DNA of 64,000 nucleotides from contig NZ_JAJHUO010000042.1 of assembly GCF_020859565.1 (NCBI RefSeq), positions 1 to 64,000 of the forward strand. Direction: 5' to 3'. This DNA is from Saccharothrix luteola. GTDB lineage: Bacteria > Actinomycetota > Actinomycetes > Mycobacteriales > Pseudonocardiaceae. Both the position numbers and the translations under genes were made by a program. Shown here one piece after another: positions 24,686-33,771 of the stretch. The notes below the pieces were generated by a model that had not been told where the DNA came from, made no database searches, and was given only the letters and a program-made list of their open reading frames with translations. Each line of letters starts with the position of its first letter. Within the stretch, counting starts at the first letter, position 1.

Positions 24686-26188
24686 CTAGACGCCCGGTTG
24701 CGGCTGCTGGAGCGCCGCCGCGGCCACCTCGACCAGGCTCCCGTCCGCCAACAGATCGCGCACGGAGCGGGCCAGGAAGTAGCCCGTGCCGCCGCCCACC
24801 TGCCCGAACCACGGCACCGCGACACCCTTGAGGGCCGGCACCGGCTTCTGCACCCGGTACACGTGGTAGCGACGGTTCAGCCAATCCGGTGGCAACGATC
24901 GGTGGCCGAACATGGTCCCGGCCGCGTAGACGAGGTTGCCCGGCTCCGCGCCGAACCGGTCGAGCTCGGCCCCGACGGGGATGACCACGTTCTCGCGGTC
25001 GCGGAACAGCGACAGCGGCGGCTCGTCGGGCATGGGCTGGATGTCCGCGACCGGCAGCACCAGTGCGCCCGTGTCCGCCGCCGCACGCGTGCGGTCCAGG
25101 TCGGCCCGCCACAGCAGCTCGGCCAGCAGCACCTTCGCCGCGTCGACGGCGTGCTCGTACACGCGCGGCCGACCGTGCGGCCCGCGGCTCGCGTCCCAGA
25201 ACTGGACCTGCCAGCCGGACGGGCCGGGCGCGGGCTCGATGACGAACGCGTCGGGCTTCGGCTCGAGGATCCCGTACTCCGAGGCGTCGACCCCGAAGTG
25301 CTCCAGCCGCTCCTTGAGGTGGTCGAGCGCGCGCCGGTCGACCTCGGTGATCACGCGCGGCTCGTGCTCGGGCAGCGGCGCGCCCTCGGCCTGCCCGGTG
25401 GCGACGGCGACGGCGGCCTTCTCGGCCTCGGCGTCGACCGGCGGCACGGTGTAGCCGTTGTCCCGGATGTGCTGCACGAGCTGCGGCACCGGCGGCACGT
25501 GGTGGTTGCGCAGGTAGTAGGCCACCCCGCCGGGCCACACCCACGTGCCGTCGGTGTGGAAGGACAGCGGCACGGACGGCGTCGCCTCCGGCTTGAGCGC
25601 GTCGGGGCCGTAGGAGCGCGCGGCCAGCACGACCGGCGCGTGCTCCAGGTAGGCCAGCACGTCGTCCAGCTCCTGCGGGTGCACCGCCGGCCGGTCGTGC
25701 GCGGTCGGGTCCGGCCCGTCGAACAGCGGCGCGGCGAACACGGTGCCGCCTGCCGGGTCGAGGCCCGCGCGTTCACGGAGCCAGGCCGGGATCGCGTCGT
25801 CGTCGCGCGGGTAGAGCTCCAGCTCTTCGGCGTAGTGCTGCTCGGCGGGCGGCTGGGTCCAGTCCGGCTCGGCGTCCCGGTCGAACTCGGCGGAGTACGT
25901 GTCGGGGTGCACGAGGTGCAGCTTCATCGTGAACCACGTGCCGTGCCCCGGTCGCGCCATGCCGTCGCGCAGCTGCACGAAGAACGGCAGCGCCTCCGGC
26001 GGCAGCTCCCAGTCGAACGAGGAGCCGTACATGGTCAGCCCGGAGACCTGCGTCTCCACGTGCCGGCCCGTCATCCGGAAGTCGACGAACAGCTGCTCCC
26101 AGTCGCCGGGCAGGCGCTGCACCAGCAGGGTGGTGACGGAGCCGAGGATCGCGTTCTGGTCCTCGACGTCCAGCTGCGGTGCGGTCAT
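24686..26188 (-). CDS. TNT-domain protein with immunity-like N-terminus, 500 aa
   Basis: This is a compact paralogue of the 922-residue neighbour with the same order: YezG-like domain (about 1-150, AEFDRDAEPDW and LYPRDDDAIPAWLRERA), second shared domain (VPLSFHTDGTWVWPGGVAYYLRNHHV), a small domain, then TNT (ELDRFGAEPGNLVYAAGTMFGHRSLPPDWLN). H442 in YHVY is kept, but the residue equivalent to the catalytic Gln is Gly469 (GGGTGY). It overlaps the preceding immunity-like gene by 4 bp (ATGA), so both are translated together. No signal peptide. A decoy, chaperone or immunity role is as likely as toxicity. Confidence 0.82.
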   Translation of the reverse strand: MTAPQLDVEDQNAILGSVTTLLVQRLPGDWEQLFVDFRMTGRHVETQVSGLTMYGSSFDWELPPEALPFFVQLRDGMARPGHGTWFTMKLHLVHPDTYSAEFDRDAEPDWTQPPAEQHYAEELELYPRDDDAIPAWLRERAGLDPAGGTVFAAPLFDGPDPTAHDRPAVHPQELDDVLAYLEHAPVVLAARSYGPDALKPEATPSVPLSFHTDGTWVWPGGVAYYLRNHHVPPVPQLVQHIRDNGYTVPPVDAEAEKAAVAVATGQAEGAPLPEHEPRVITEVDRRALDHLKERLEHFGVDASEYGILEPKPDAFVIEPAPGPSGWQVQFWDASRGPHGRPRVYEHAVDAAKVLLAELLWRADLDRTRAAADTGALVLPVADIQPMPDEPPLSLFRDRENVVIPVGAELDRFGAEPGNLVYAAGTMFGHRSLPPDWLNRRYHVYRVQKPVPALKGVAVPWFGQVGGGTGYFLARSVRDLLADGSLVEVAAAALQQPQPGV

Positions 26189-26661
26189 GCGTTCTGCTCC
26201 TCGGTCGTCTCGCTCGCCTCGACCAGCTTGGCGCGCAGCCAGTCGGGGATGAAGGCCTCGTCGCGAGGGAAGGCCTGGAGGTCACGGGCGAAGTCGGCGG
26301 CCGGCACCGGCGGCTCGAACCGCGGGTCGTGGTCGAAGTTGTACGTGATGTCGATGCGGACCGGCGCGTTCACCACGCAGCGCGCGGAGAACCACGTGCC
26401 GCGGCCCGGCTGGTAGAGCACCTGCCGCATCTCCTGGAACGCCGGGATCAGCCCGGCCGGCGGCATCACCTCGGGGGTGGTGCGGTCGGGCAGGTAGACC
26501 TTCAGCGTCGCGTCCTGCACCGCCACGGTCATCCGCACCAGCAGGTCGATCCGCCGGAAGCCGTCCGGAGCAGCGTCCAGCAGCATGCCGCCGATGTGCT
26601 GGAGCAGCTCGTCGTGGCGCTGCTCAGAACCCGGCCGGCCAGAGGGCTGCGTTGTGCTCAT
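26185..26661 (-). CDS. immunity-like protein (YezG-type domain alone)
   Basis: A 158-residue soluble protein consisting of just the N-terminal domain seen in the two TNT proteins downstream: TYNFDHDPRFEPP followed by LQAFPRDEAFIPDWLRAKL. This pattern resembles the YezG family of immunity proteins in polymorphic-toxin loci; I rate the family match as likely, not certain. It starts 38 bp inside the 3' end of the giant toxin gene, the normal place for a cognate immunity gene, and its stop overlaps the next start. Confidence 0.72.
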   Translation of the reverse strand: MSTTQPSGRPGSEQRHDELLQHIGGMLLDAAPDGFRRIDLLVRMTVAVQDATLKVYLPDRTTPEVMPPAGLIPAFQEMRQVLYQPGRGTWFSARCVVNAPVRIDITYNFDHDPRFEPPVPAADFARDLQAFPRDEAFIPDWLRAKLVEASETTEEQNA

Positions 26662-29600
26662 TCGGGTAGCTCCTGACGTAGATCTCGGTCGTGCCGTCGG
26701 CGAGCGTCACACGCCACCGCGTCTGGTAGGTGTGCGGGTGGCGTTGCAGCGGGTCGCGCAGGGCGAACGTGTCGATCATCTCGACCGTACCGCCGGACTT
26801 CACGAAGGCCGCGCGGTCCCGCTCCATCCGGTGCCACGTCTCGGCGGTGACGAACGCCGGGCGCTCGTTGCCCTGGTTCTGGTCGCGCTGCTGGCTCGAC
26901 TGGTTCGCCGCCTCGCCGGGACCGCCGGTCTCGTTGCCCTGGTGGTGCCCGCCGTCCGACAGCTTCTTGCCGTCCGCGTCGACCTCGCCGTGGTTGCCGA
27001 CGTCGAGCTGGGCGCTGCCGTCGCGCCGGATCGCGCCGCCGGACTTCAGGTCCGGCCGACCGGTCGTGGCGACCGTCTCGCCGTCGCCGTTGGTGCGACC
27101 GCGCCACGCGTCGTTGTCGGCGACCAGCACCGCGTTGGGCAGCGGGTTGTTCAGGTCCGGGCTGAACGGCCGGAACGTGTGCACGTGCGAGGCCGTGCCG
27201 TCCGGGCCGGTCTGGAACGTGCCGTAGCCCTGCTTCTTGTGGTCGTCCAGCACGAACCGGGTGCCGGGCGGCAGGTCGGCGCGGCCGGCGAACGGGTCGG
27301 CGTTGGAGAACGGCCTGGTCACGGCGGCGCGCTGCTCGGGCGTCCAGCCGCTGGTGTCGCCGCTGACGACGTGCACCGAGTAGACGTAGCCGTCGTCGGT
27401 CTTGGTGCGCCGCATGGCCAGCTCGACCTCGCCGTTGGCGGGCGCGGGCCAGCTGCGGGTCGGGTTCTCGGCCTTGCCGAGGCCGTAGAAGCCGTCGGAC
27501 GTCACCTGGGCGTGCGACGGCGCTTGGGTGATCTCGGCGTTGACCCGGCTGCGCTGGCCCGAGTGGGTGTCCTCGAAGACGACGTGGCCCGACTCGTCGG
27601 TGAGGAACCGGCCGCGGTGCTGGCCGTGCTCGTCGGTGACGAGGTACTCGGTGCTGGGGTCGTGCACCTGGCCGGGCCGGCTGAACGGCTCGCCCTGCCG
27701 GAGGTCGGTGACCGGGGCCTGCCTGGTCGTGGTCGGCTCGGTGCGCTCGACCGCGTGCTGCGGGTGGCCCTCGGCGTTGGTGGTGAACTCCTGGTGCAGG
27801 GGGCCGCGGTCGATGTTGTAGTTCGTGCCCTGCGAGGTGTGCTGGACCTCGGGGTTGCGGACGTCGGTGGACAGGTAGTCCGGCGCGGCCACCCACCTCG
27901 GCTTGCCGTCCGCGTCGGTCTGGACCGTGCCGCGGTAGGTGCCCTCGGTGTCGTGGACCTCCATCCGCGTGTTCGGCGGGAGGTCGGTGCGTGCGGTGAA
28001 CGCCTCGTCCGGTCTCGGCGCGAGCGGGTGGTCGCGGTCGATCACCTGGCGGCCGTCGGCGGGCTCGGGGATCGGCTCGATGATCACCGCGCGGTCGATC
28101 GCGACGACCCGGTCGCCGATCTTGATCGTGTCCTGGGTGGTCTGGCGGGTGCCGTCGGCGTTGGCCACGAAGACGTCGTGCCGGTGGCCGAGCTCCACGC
28201 GGTAGTGGGCGTTCGGGGCGGGGTGCCGGACCTCGGGGTTGTCGCCGTGGCGGGTGTTCGGCGCGATGGCGTCGACGTGGACGTTGCCGTCGGCGTCCAC
28301 GTGCACCACGGTGCGGACGGCGCCGTCCTCGCCCTGGATCGTGATCCGGGTGTCGCGCGGCAGGTCCTGGCCGCTGTGGAAGAACGACTGGTCGTCGCGC
28401 AGCCGGACGTTCTGCTCGTTGGTGGTCTCGGGGGCCGTCCACGGCTGCTGGACCTGCGGCTCGATGTCGAGCCGGCCGCGGTGCTCCTGGCCGTCGGTCG
28501 CGAGGTCGCCCTTCGGCTCGTGGCCGGGCGGCATGCCGTTCTCGCCGACGGGCGCGTGCGTGCCGTCGGGCTCGAACGCGTGCCAGCCGCCGTCGGGCGG
28601 GAGCTTCGGGCCGGTGCCGGCCTCGTCGGGCGCGCTGGAGTAGACGTTGCCGTCGCGGTCGGACCAGGCCAGGTTGTCCGGTGCGATGACGCGCTGGCCG
28701 GTCTCGCGGGCGACGTGCGCGGCCAGGCTGTTCTCGCCGCCCGTGCCCGCGTCGCAGCCGACGAACATGATCGGCCGGTCGGCGAGGTCCGGGTGGTTGG
28801 TGATCAGCTCGACGAGCTCGGCGCGGGTGTAGTGCGTGTCGCCGATGCGGACGCCGTCGCCGTCGGTGTGGATGTCGAGGACGACGTGGCCGTCGTTCGC
28901 GGGGATCCGGCTCGACAGGTCGCGCAGGCGGTCCTCGGTGTGCAGCGCGACGCCCGAGTCGGTGACCTGGCTGTTGCGGATCGCCTGGTCGACGCGCTGG
29001 GACACCTCGCCGATCGGGATCGGACCCTGGTGCGCGACCGGGCCGAGGTCGGGGTTGGGGGTGAGGGTCGCGGGCGGTTCGGCCGGGGTGTAGTTGTCGA
29101 ACGCGCCGTTCTGCGCGTCGGCGACGGTGACCGGGTCGGGGGTGCGGACGTTGCCGTCGCGGTCGAAGGTGCCGAAGTCGGGCGGCAGCACGCGACCGTC
29201 GGCCGGTGGCACGTCGACCTCGTGCAGGACGCCCAGGTCGATCAGGCGCTGGACGCTCATCTTGCCCGTGGCCGGGTCGGCGAGGGCGGCGTCGAGGACG
29301 GGTTGGAGCTGGCGCGCGCCGCCGTTCTGGTCGAAGGCCGGTGCGACCGGGGCCAGTTCGACGGTGAGCGGGGCGTCCAGGACGTAGACGTGGTAGCCCT
29401 TGCCGAGGCTGTCCGGCATGATCGCGCGCTCGCCGAACCCGTACGCCTGGCCGTCCGGGCGCAGCGGGGAGAGGAAGTCGCCGTTGGGGCTGCCGAACCG
29501 GTCGAGCACGGTGCCGGCGGGCAGTTCCACGACGACCCGCGGGCCGTCCGCGCCCTGGTTCGGCGGCCAGTCGATGCTGCCGTCGGGCTTGGAGTGGGCG

Positions 29601-32600
29601 TCGCGGAACGACTGGTAGTCGCCGTAGGGGCCGTAGGGCTGGTAGGTCGGCTCGATGAGGGCGGCGGCGCGCTGGTCGTACGTGCCGACGGACTGGTCCG
29701 TGGGGCCCGTGCTCTCGTGGACGGGGATGTAGGGGCCGTCGTGGGAGAAGCCGGGGACGACGCCCGCGGGCTGGCCCCAGACGTTCTTCTGGGGGAACGG
29801 GTCCGCGGCGGTCTCTGCACCGGTGCCGGTTCCGGTGCCGGTCTTCGGGTCGGTCGTGGTGTCGGTCTCGGCGGGCCACTCGTGGCTGGAGGCCGGGGTG
29901 TGCTCGTCGCCGGGCTCGCCGACCAGGTCGCTCGGCGTCTCGGTGTTGTCGGTGCTGTCGGTGTCCGGGGTGCCGTCCGTGGCGTCGGGCGTGCTGTCGA
30001 CCGGGGCGCTGTCCGACTTGGGGCCGTCCGTGGACGGCGCGGGGCCGTCGGTGGCAGGCGTCGGGCTGCTGGTGGCCGGCGTCGGGCTGTCGGTGCCGCG
30101 AGCGGCGGGTGCGGGTCCGTCGGTGCGGATCGGAGCCGTCGGCGGCTGAGCGGTAGCCGGCTGAGCCGAACGTGCCGCGGGTTCCGGCCCACGCGTCGGG
30201 GCGGAAGCATCCGGTCGAGCCGGTGCGCCAGGTTGCGGACCGGCAGGTGCGGGTCCACCGGGCTGCGGGCCGAATCCACCGGGCTGGGGGCCGAACCCAC
30301 CGGGCTGCGGCGCGGGCGCGGACGTCTGCGGTGCAACGGTGGACGCGGGCCCACGCTGCTCGGGCATCGACACAGGACCGGTCGCGGGCATCGGCTGCAC
30401 CGGCATCCCGGTCAAGGAACTGGCACTGACGGCGTCGTTCCCGCGCCCGGTCTGATCCCGGCTGGAAGGCGAGCCGGAAGACGCCGGAGGAGCGGAGGGA
30501 TCGGCCACGAAGCCACTGGCCGCGGGCCCGGCAGGCCCACGCCCACCACCGGGCGCACCGCTGGTCGGAGGCGCAACACCCCCAGCCGCGCCCGCCATCG
30601 GAGCCCCAGCCGCCGGAGCCCCAGCCGGCGGAGCCCCGGTGCCCGCGGCCGGACCACCACTTCCACCCGCCACCGGCGCAGAACCGGCGGGTGCGGCGCT
30701 GGAAGGCGCGGATCCCGGCGTAGGCCCGCCCGTCGTCACCGGCCCACCAGGCGTAGATCCACCAGGCGTCGACCCACCGGACACCGACCCGCCCGGAGCA
30801 GCCCCACCGGGCACAGCCCCGCCAAGCGGCATCCCACCGGCCATCACACCGCCGGCAACCGCCCCACCGGCCATTGCCCCACCGAGAGGCGCACCACCCG
30901 GCACCGACCCACCAGCGGCCGGACCACCAGGAACCCCGCCACCGGGCACCGACCCACCGGGCACCGCGCCACCAGGCGTAGCCCCACCGGGAACCGCCCC
31001 GGGCGTCGGCCCACCAGGCACAGAACCGCCAGGCATCGATCCACCGGGCGTGGCACCACCCGGCAACGCACCGCCAGGTACCGAGCCACCGGGCACCGAG
31101 CTACCAGGCACAGCTCCGCCAGGAACCGGTCCACCAGCGGTCGCGCCACCGGGCATCGAGCCGCCAGGTGTCGCACCACCCGGGACAGGCCCGCCGGCAG
31201 TCGCACCGCCGGGAGTCTGACCACCGAGCGGCGAACCACCGAACGCGGAACCACCCGGCACAGACCCACCCGGCGCAGACCCGCCCGCGGCGAGCCCACC
31301 AGGCATCGCACCACCCGGCACAGACCCACCCGGAGATCCACCCAGAGCGGGCCCCCCGGGCATCGCCCCGCCCGGCCGGAGACCGGGCGCGGCGGACGCG
31401 CCCTGAGATGTCGCGGCAGGACCGGCGGGAGGGGAGCTCAACCCGTTCGGCGGACCGCCGGCCGTTCCAGGCGAGAACGCCGGACCGCCGGCAGGCAGCC
31501 CACCGGGCATCCGGGCGCCGGCAGCACCCGGACCAGGTGCCGAACCGGGAGCCGAGGCAGGAGCTGAGCCGAGAGCCGGACCGCCGGGCGCGCTGCTCGG
31601 GGCCGGTCCGCCAGGAGCCGTCCCCAGCCGACTGCCGATGGAAGGACCGGTCCCACCACCACCGGGTGACGTCGGCACCGACGCGCCGCTGCGCCCACCG
31701 GGCGTCCCGGCCGGACCGTTGAAGGCCGAAGGCGTCGGAGCACCACCAGGCGAAGACCCGCCGTGATCACCGCCGACCGAAGGCGGCGCACTGACCCGAG
31801 GCCCGGGCGCGGGCGGCGCGGCCACGGACGAGGTCGCGGTCGTCCCGGCAGGCGGCCGGTTCAAGCCGTCACGGTTCACCGGCGGACCGGACGGCGAACC
31901 CCCGGGCGCACCACCTGGCACACCACCGGGAACGCCGCCCGGCGTCGGCCCGAGGTTCGGCGGACCGCCGTCCGGTCCGCCGGCGTTGACCCGCGGCGGC
32001 TCGACCGAGATCCCGTCCTTCGCACCGCCGATCCCACCGGACACCGCACCGGCCGACGCGCCCATCAGCACGTCCCGCGCCGAGATGTCCTGCCCCATCA
32101 CGGCCGCCGTGCCCACCGTGGACACCGCACCCTCGACCGCGCCACGCGTCGCGCCGACCGCCACCTGCCCGGCCAGCCCACCACCCTCGAACTTCAGCCC
32201 GCCCGACACACCGCCGACCAGCCCGGACACCGCGCCCGAGACCGCCGCCTCGGTGGTCTTGCCCCAGTCCCACGACTCACGGTCCCCGCGCGCCACCTGG
32301 ATCGCCTGGATGGCCGCGTCGATGCCGACCGAGATCGCGACCTCCTTGAGGATCGCGATGATCAACTGCCGGAACGTGAACTGCACGATCAGCCTTGTCG
32401 CCTGCTGCGCGATCGGGATGCCGGCGGTCGTCGCGCCGAACGTGCCGAACGCCGCCGCGATCAGCGCGGCGATCTCGATCGCCAGCGCGATCAGCGACGC
32501 GATGATCGACAGCTTGGTGTACTCCACCTCCAGCGCGGTGTTGTCGCAGCTGTCCGCCAACTGCTCGCAGATCTTCTGCAGCTTCGGCAGGTAGGAGTCG

Positions 32601-32839
32601 TCACCCTCGGAGAACTTCTTCCAGTACTCCTCGAACGCCTTGACGGCCTCACCGGTCTGGCTCGCGTACACGGTGGACGCCGCGCCGTTGCCCTCGTCGA
32701 TGACCGCCTTCACGCCTTGCGCGGCCGTGCGGTAGGCGTCGGCCATCCGCCGAAGCGCCGTCTCGTCACCCTCCGGCCAGCTCTGCCCGACCACGATCGG
32801 GAAGAGCCAGGTGACCTCGCCCGGGATCTCGATGCCCAC
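26624..32839 (-). CDS. giant WXG100-like polymorphic toxin with TNT and nuclease domains
   Basis: A 2071-residue protein. Residues 1-290: CpnT-like WXG100-type N-terminal domain with hydrophobic helices and Gly-rich segments. 290-990: low-complexity linker built of PGG(S/A)xPGG units, then Ser/Thr/Asp. About 1065-1200: TNT domain with D1113-RFG, H1150 (YHVY) and Q1177 (GGARQ), the residues I expect for NAD-glycohydrolase activity. About 1310-1400: a domain with H1324 (DIHTDGDG) and C1362 (FVGCDAG), spaced as in caspase-like self-cleaving proteases. About 1470-1950: four beta-rich repeats of roughly 95 residues. 1955-2071: nuclease-like domain of the DNA/RNA non-specific type 2, SDGGHHQGNETGGPGEA with H1965/H1966. 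It follows a WXG100 gene by 11 bp. Confidence 0.88.
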   Translation of the reverse strand: MGIEIPGEVTWLFPIVVGQSWPEGDETALRRMADAYRTAAQGVKAVIDEGNGAASTVYASQTGEAVKAFEEYWKKFSEGDDSYLPKLQKICEQLADSCDNTALEVEYTKLSIIASLIALAIEIAALIAAAFGTFGATTAGIPIAQQATRLIVQFTFRQLIIAILKEVAISVGIDAAIQAIQVARGDRESWDWGKTTEAAVSGAVSGLVGGVSGGLKFEGGGLAGQVAVGATRGAVEGAVSTVGTAAVMGQDISARDVLMGASAGAVSGGIGGAKDGISVEPPRVNAGGPDGGPPNLGPTPGGVPGGVPGGAPGGSPSGPPVNRDGLNRPPAGTTATSSVAAPPAPGPRVSAPPSVGGDHGGSSPGGAPTPSAFNGPAGTPGGRSGASVPTSPGGGGTGPSIGSRLGTAPGGPAPSSAPGGPALGSAPASAPGSAPGPGAAGARMPGGLPAGGPAFSPGTAGGPPNGLSSPPAGPAATSQGASAAPGLRPGGAMPGGPALGGSPGGSVPGGAMPGGLAAGGSAPGGSVPGGSAFGGSPLGGQTPGGATAGGPVPGGATPGGSMPGGATAGGPVPGGAVPGSSVPGGSVPGGALPGGATPGGSMPGGSVPGGPTPGAVPGGATPGGAVPGGSVPGGGVPGGPAAGGSVPGGAPLGGAMAGGAVAGGVMAGGMPLGGAVPGGAAPGGSVSGGSTPGGSTPGGPVTTGGPTPGSAPSSAAPAGSAPVAGGSGGPAAGTGAPPAGAPAAGAPMAGAAGGVAPPTSGAPGGGRGPAGPAASGFVADPSAPPASSGSPSSRDQTGRGNDAVSASSLTGMPVQPMPATGPVSMPEQRGPASTVAPQTSAPAPQPGGFGPQPGGFGPQPGGPAPAGPQPGAPARPDASAPTRGPEPAARSAQPATAQPPTAPIRTDGPAPAARGTDSPTPATSSPTPATDGPAPSTDGPKSDSAPVDSTPDATDGTPDTDSTDNTETPSDLVGEPGDEHTPASSHEWPAETDTTTDPKTGTGTGTGAETAADPFPQKNVWGQPAGVVPGFSHDGPYIPVHESTGPTDQSVGTYDQRAAALIEPTYQPYGPYGDYQSFRDAHSKPDGSIDWPPNQGADGPRVVVELPAGTVLDRFGSPNGDFLSPLRPDGQAYGFGERAIMPDSLGKGYHVYVLDAPLTVELAPVAPAFDQNGGARQLQPVLDAALADPATGKMSVQRLIDLGVLHEVDVPPADGRVLPPDFGTFDRDGNVRTPDPVTVADAQNGAFDNYTPAEPPATLTPNPDLGPVAHQGPIPIGEVSQRVDQAIRNSQVTDSGVALHTEDRLRDLSSRIPANDGHVVLDIHTDGDGVRIGDTHYTRAELVELITNHPDLADRPIMFVGCDAGTGGENSLAAHVARETGQRVIAPDNLAWSDRDGNVYSSAPDEAGTGPKLPPDGGWHAFEPDGTHAPVGENGMPPGHEPKGDLATDGQEHRGRLDIEPQVQQPWTAPETTNEQNVRLRDDQSFFHSGQDLPRDTRITIQGEDGAVRTVVHVDADGNVHVDAIAPNTRHGDNPEVRHPAPNAHYRVELGHRHDVFVANADGTRQTTQDTIKIGDRVVAIDRAVIIEPIPEPADGRQVIDRDHPLAPRPDEAFTARTDLPPNTRMEVHDTEGTYRGTVQTDADGKPRWVAAPDYLSTDVRNPEVQHTSQGTNYNIDRGPLHQEFTTNAEGHPQHAVERTEPTTTRQAPVTDLRQGEPFSRPGQVHDPSTEYLVTDEHGQHRGRFLTDESGHVVFEDTHSGQRSRVNAEITQAPSHAQVTSDGFYGLGKAENPTRSWPAPANGEVELAMRRTKTDDGYVYSVHVVSGDTSGWTPEQRAAVTRPFSNADPFAGRADLPPGTRFVLDDHKKQGYGTFQTGPDGTASHVHTFRPFSPDLNNPLPNAVLVADNDAWRGRTNGDGETVATTGRPDLKSGGAIRRDGSAQLDVGNHGEVDADGKKLSDGGHHQGNETGGPGEAANQSSQQRDQNQGNERPAFVTAETWHRMERDRAAFVKSGGTVEMIDTFALRDPLQRHPHTYQTRWRVTLADGTTEIYVRSYPNEHNAALWPAGF

Positions 32840-32850
32840 CGCAGTGCCCC

Positions 32851-33162
32851 TCAGTAAGTCCGGGAGATCCCGGTCGCGTTGCCCTGGTCGGAACCCTCGT
32901 AGGCATCGGCGGTCTGCTCCACGCCGGTGCGGATGTCGGCAAGGGCCGTGGCGAGGTTGCCGAAGGCCTCCAACGTCGCCTGCGAATTCGGCACGTACTC
33001 CTTGGCGAACGCCTGCCCGGACTCGTCACCGCCCCAGCACTGGCCCTCGGCCTGCAACGCCGAGCTCAACGCCTGCAGCACGCCGCCCAGCGAATCACCC
33101 GCCGCTCCGAACTGACCCGCGCCTCGGCGCAGGCCGGACACGCTGACGTCGAACCCGCTCAC
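32851..33162 (-). CDS. WXG100-family protein
   Basis: A 103-residue helical hairpin protein of the ESAT-6/WXG100 family. The turn motif is CWGGDESGQAF (W-x-G) and the C-terminal secretion signal YxxxD is Y-EGS-D near residue 92. WXG100 proteins are secreted by ESX (type VII) machinery, often bound to a partner. Here the partner is likely the N-terminal domain of the giant toxin, whose gene begins 11 bp downstream. GTG start overlaps the stop of the YbaB-like gene (GTGA). Confidence 0.92.
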   Translation of the reverse strand: MSGFDVSVSGLRRGAGQFGAAGDSLGGVLQALSSALQAEGQCWGGDESGQAFAKEYVPNSQATLEAFGNLATALADIRTGVEQTADAYEGSDQGNATGISRTY

Positions 33163-33662
33163 CAGCCACTCCTGTCCATGAAGCTGTCGCCGTCGTCATC
33201 GTCGGACCGCGGCGCGGGACGACGCGGCTGCGTCGACGGCTGCTGCACGACGGGCGGCTGGGGGATGAGGTCGGCCAGTGACGGCACGCCGGGCAGCATC
33301 TCCGACAGGTCGATGCTCGGACCTCCCTGCGCGGGCGCCAGCACCTCGTTCAGCTCGGTCCTGGCCTTGGCCACGGCCTGCTGCACGGTCTCGGCGGTGA
33401 GCCGGGCCAGCTTGTCGGGCGTGGTGCGCTCGAACGCGTTGGCGGAGAACTCCAGGGACGTCAACGCGCCGGCGGAGTCGACGGTGGCGCGCACGGAGCC
33501 GTCCTTGGACACCGCGGTCGCCGTGATCGCCATGGCCTGCGCCTGCGTCTCGCGCAGCTCGTCGGTCTTCTTCCTCAGTTCGGCCAGGAGGGAGTCGACC
33601 TGCTCGCGCATGGCCGCGTTCCGCGCCTCCAACTCGGCACGTCGTCCTGTCGGATCGGTCAC
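33159..33662 (-). CDS. YbaB/EbfC-family protein, first gene of toxin operon
   Basis: A 167-residue protein. Residues 1-110 form a YbaB/EbfC-like domain: a long coiled-coil helix (RAELEARNAAMREQVDSLLAELRKK) then the beta-sheet SKDGSVRATVDSAGALTSLEF. YbaB-like proteins are often the first gene in actinobacterial WXG100 loci. The C-terminal 50 residues are Pro-rich and end in an acidic stretch (RSDDDDGDSF). GTG 33662 has GAGGGGA 7 bp upstream. The last bases overlap the WXG100 start. It is divergent from an MFS gene. Confidence 0.85.
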   Translation of the reverse strand: MTDPTGRRAELEARNAAMREQVDSLLAELRKKTDELRETQAQAMAITATAVSKDGSVRATVDSAGALTSLEFSANAFERTTPDKLARLTAETVQQAVAKARTELNEVLAPAQGGPSIDLSEMLPGVPSLADLIPQPPVVQQPSTQPRRPAPRSDDDDGDSFMDRSGW

Positions 33663-33771
33663 AGCGGTCCCCTCGTGAGCGCTCTCCAGAGGTGCTGACG
33701 CTAACCGAGGCCCCCGGGTTCCCGCGGATATTCGGCGGTGGGTTGTCGGTGGTTGCGGGCAGAGTGTCACC

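Noticed and set aside
30640..31340. CRISPR-like regularly spaced repeats
   Set aside because: The periodicity is 15 bp and comes from PGGxx protein repeats in one reading frame; there are no spacers.
26585..31567. A 1660-codon open frame on the plus strand
   Set aside because: It is antisense to the giant toxin. Its text is Arg/Val/Gly-rich with no domain, and the minus-strand frame has clear motifs.
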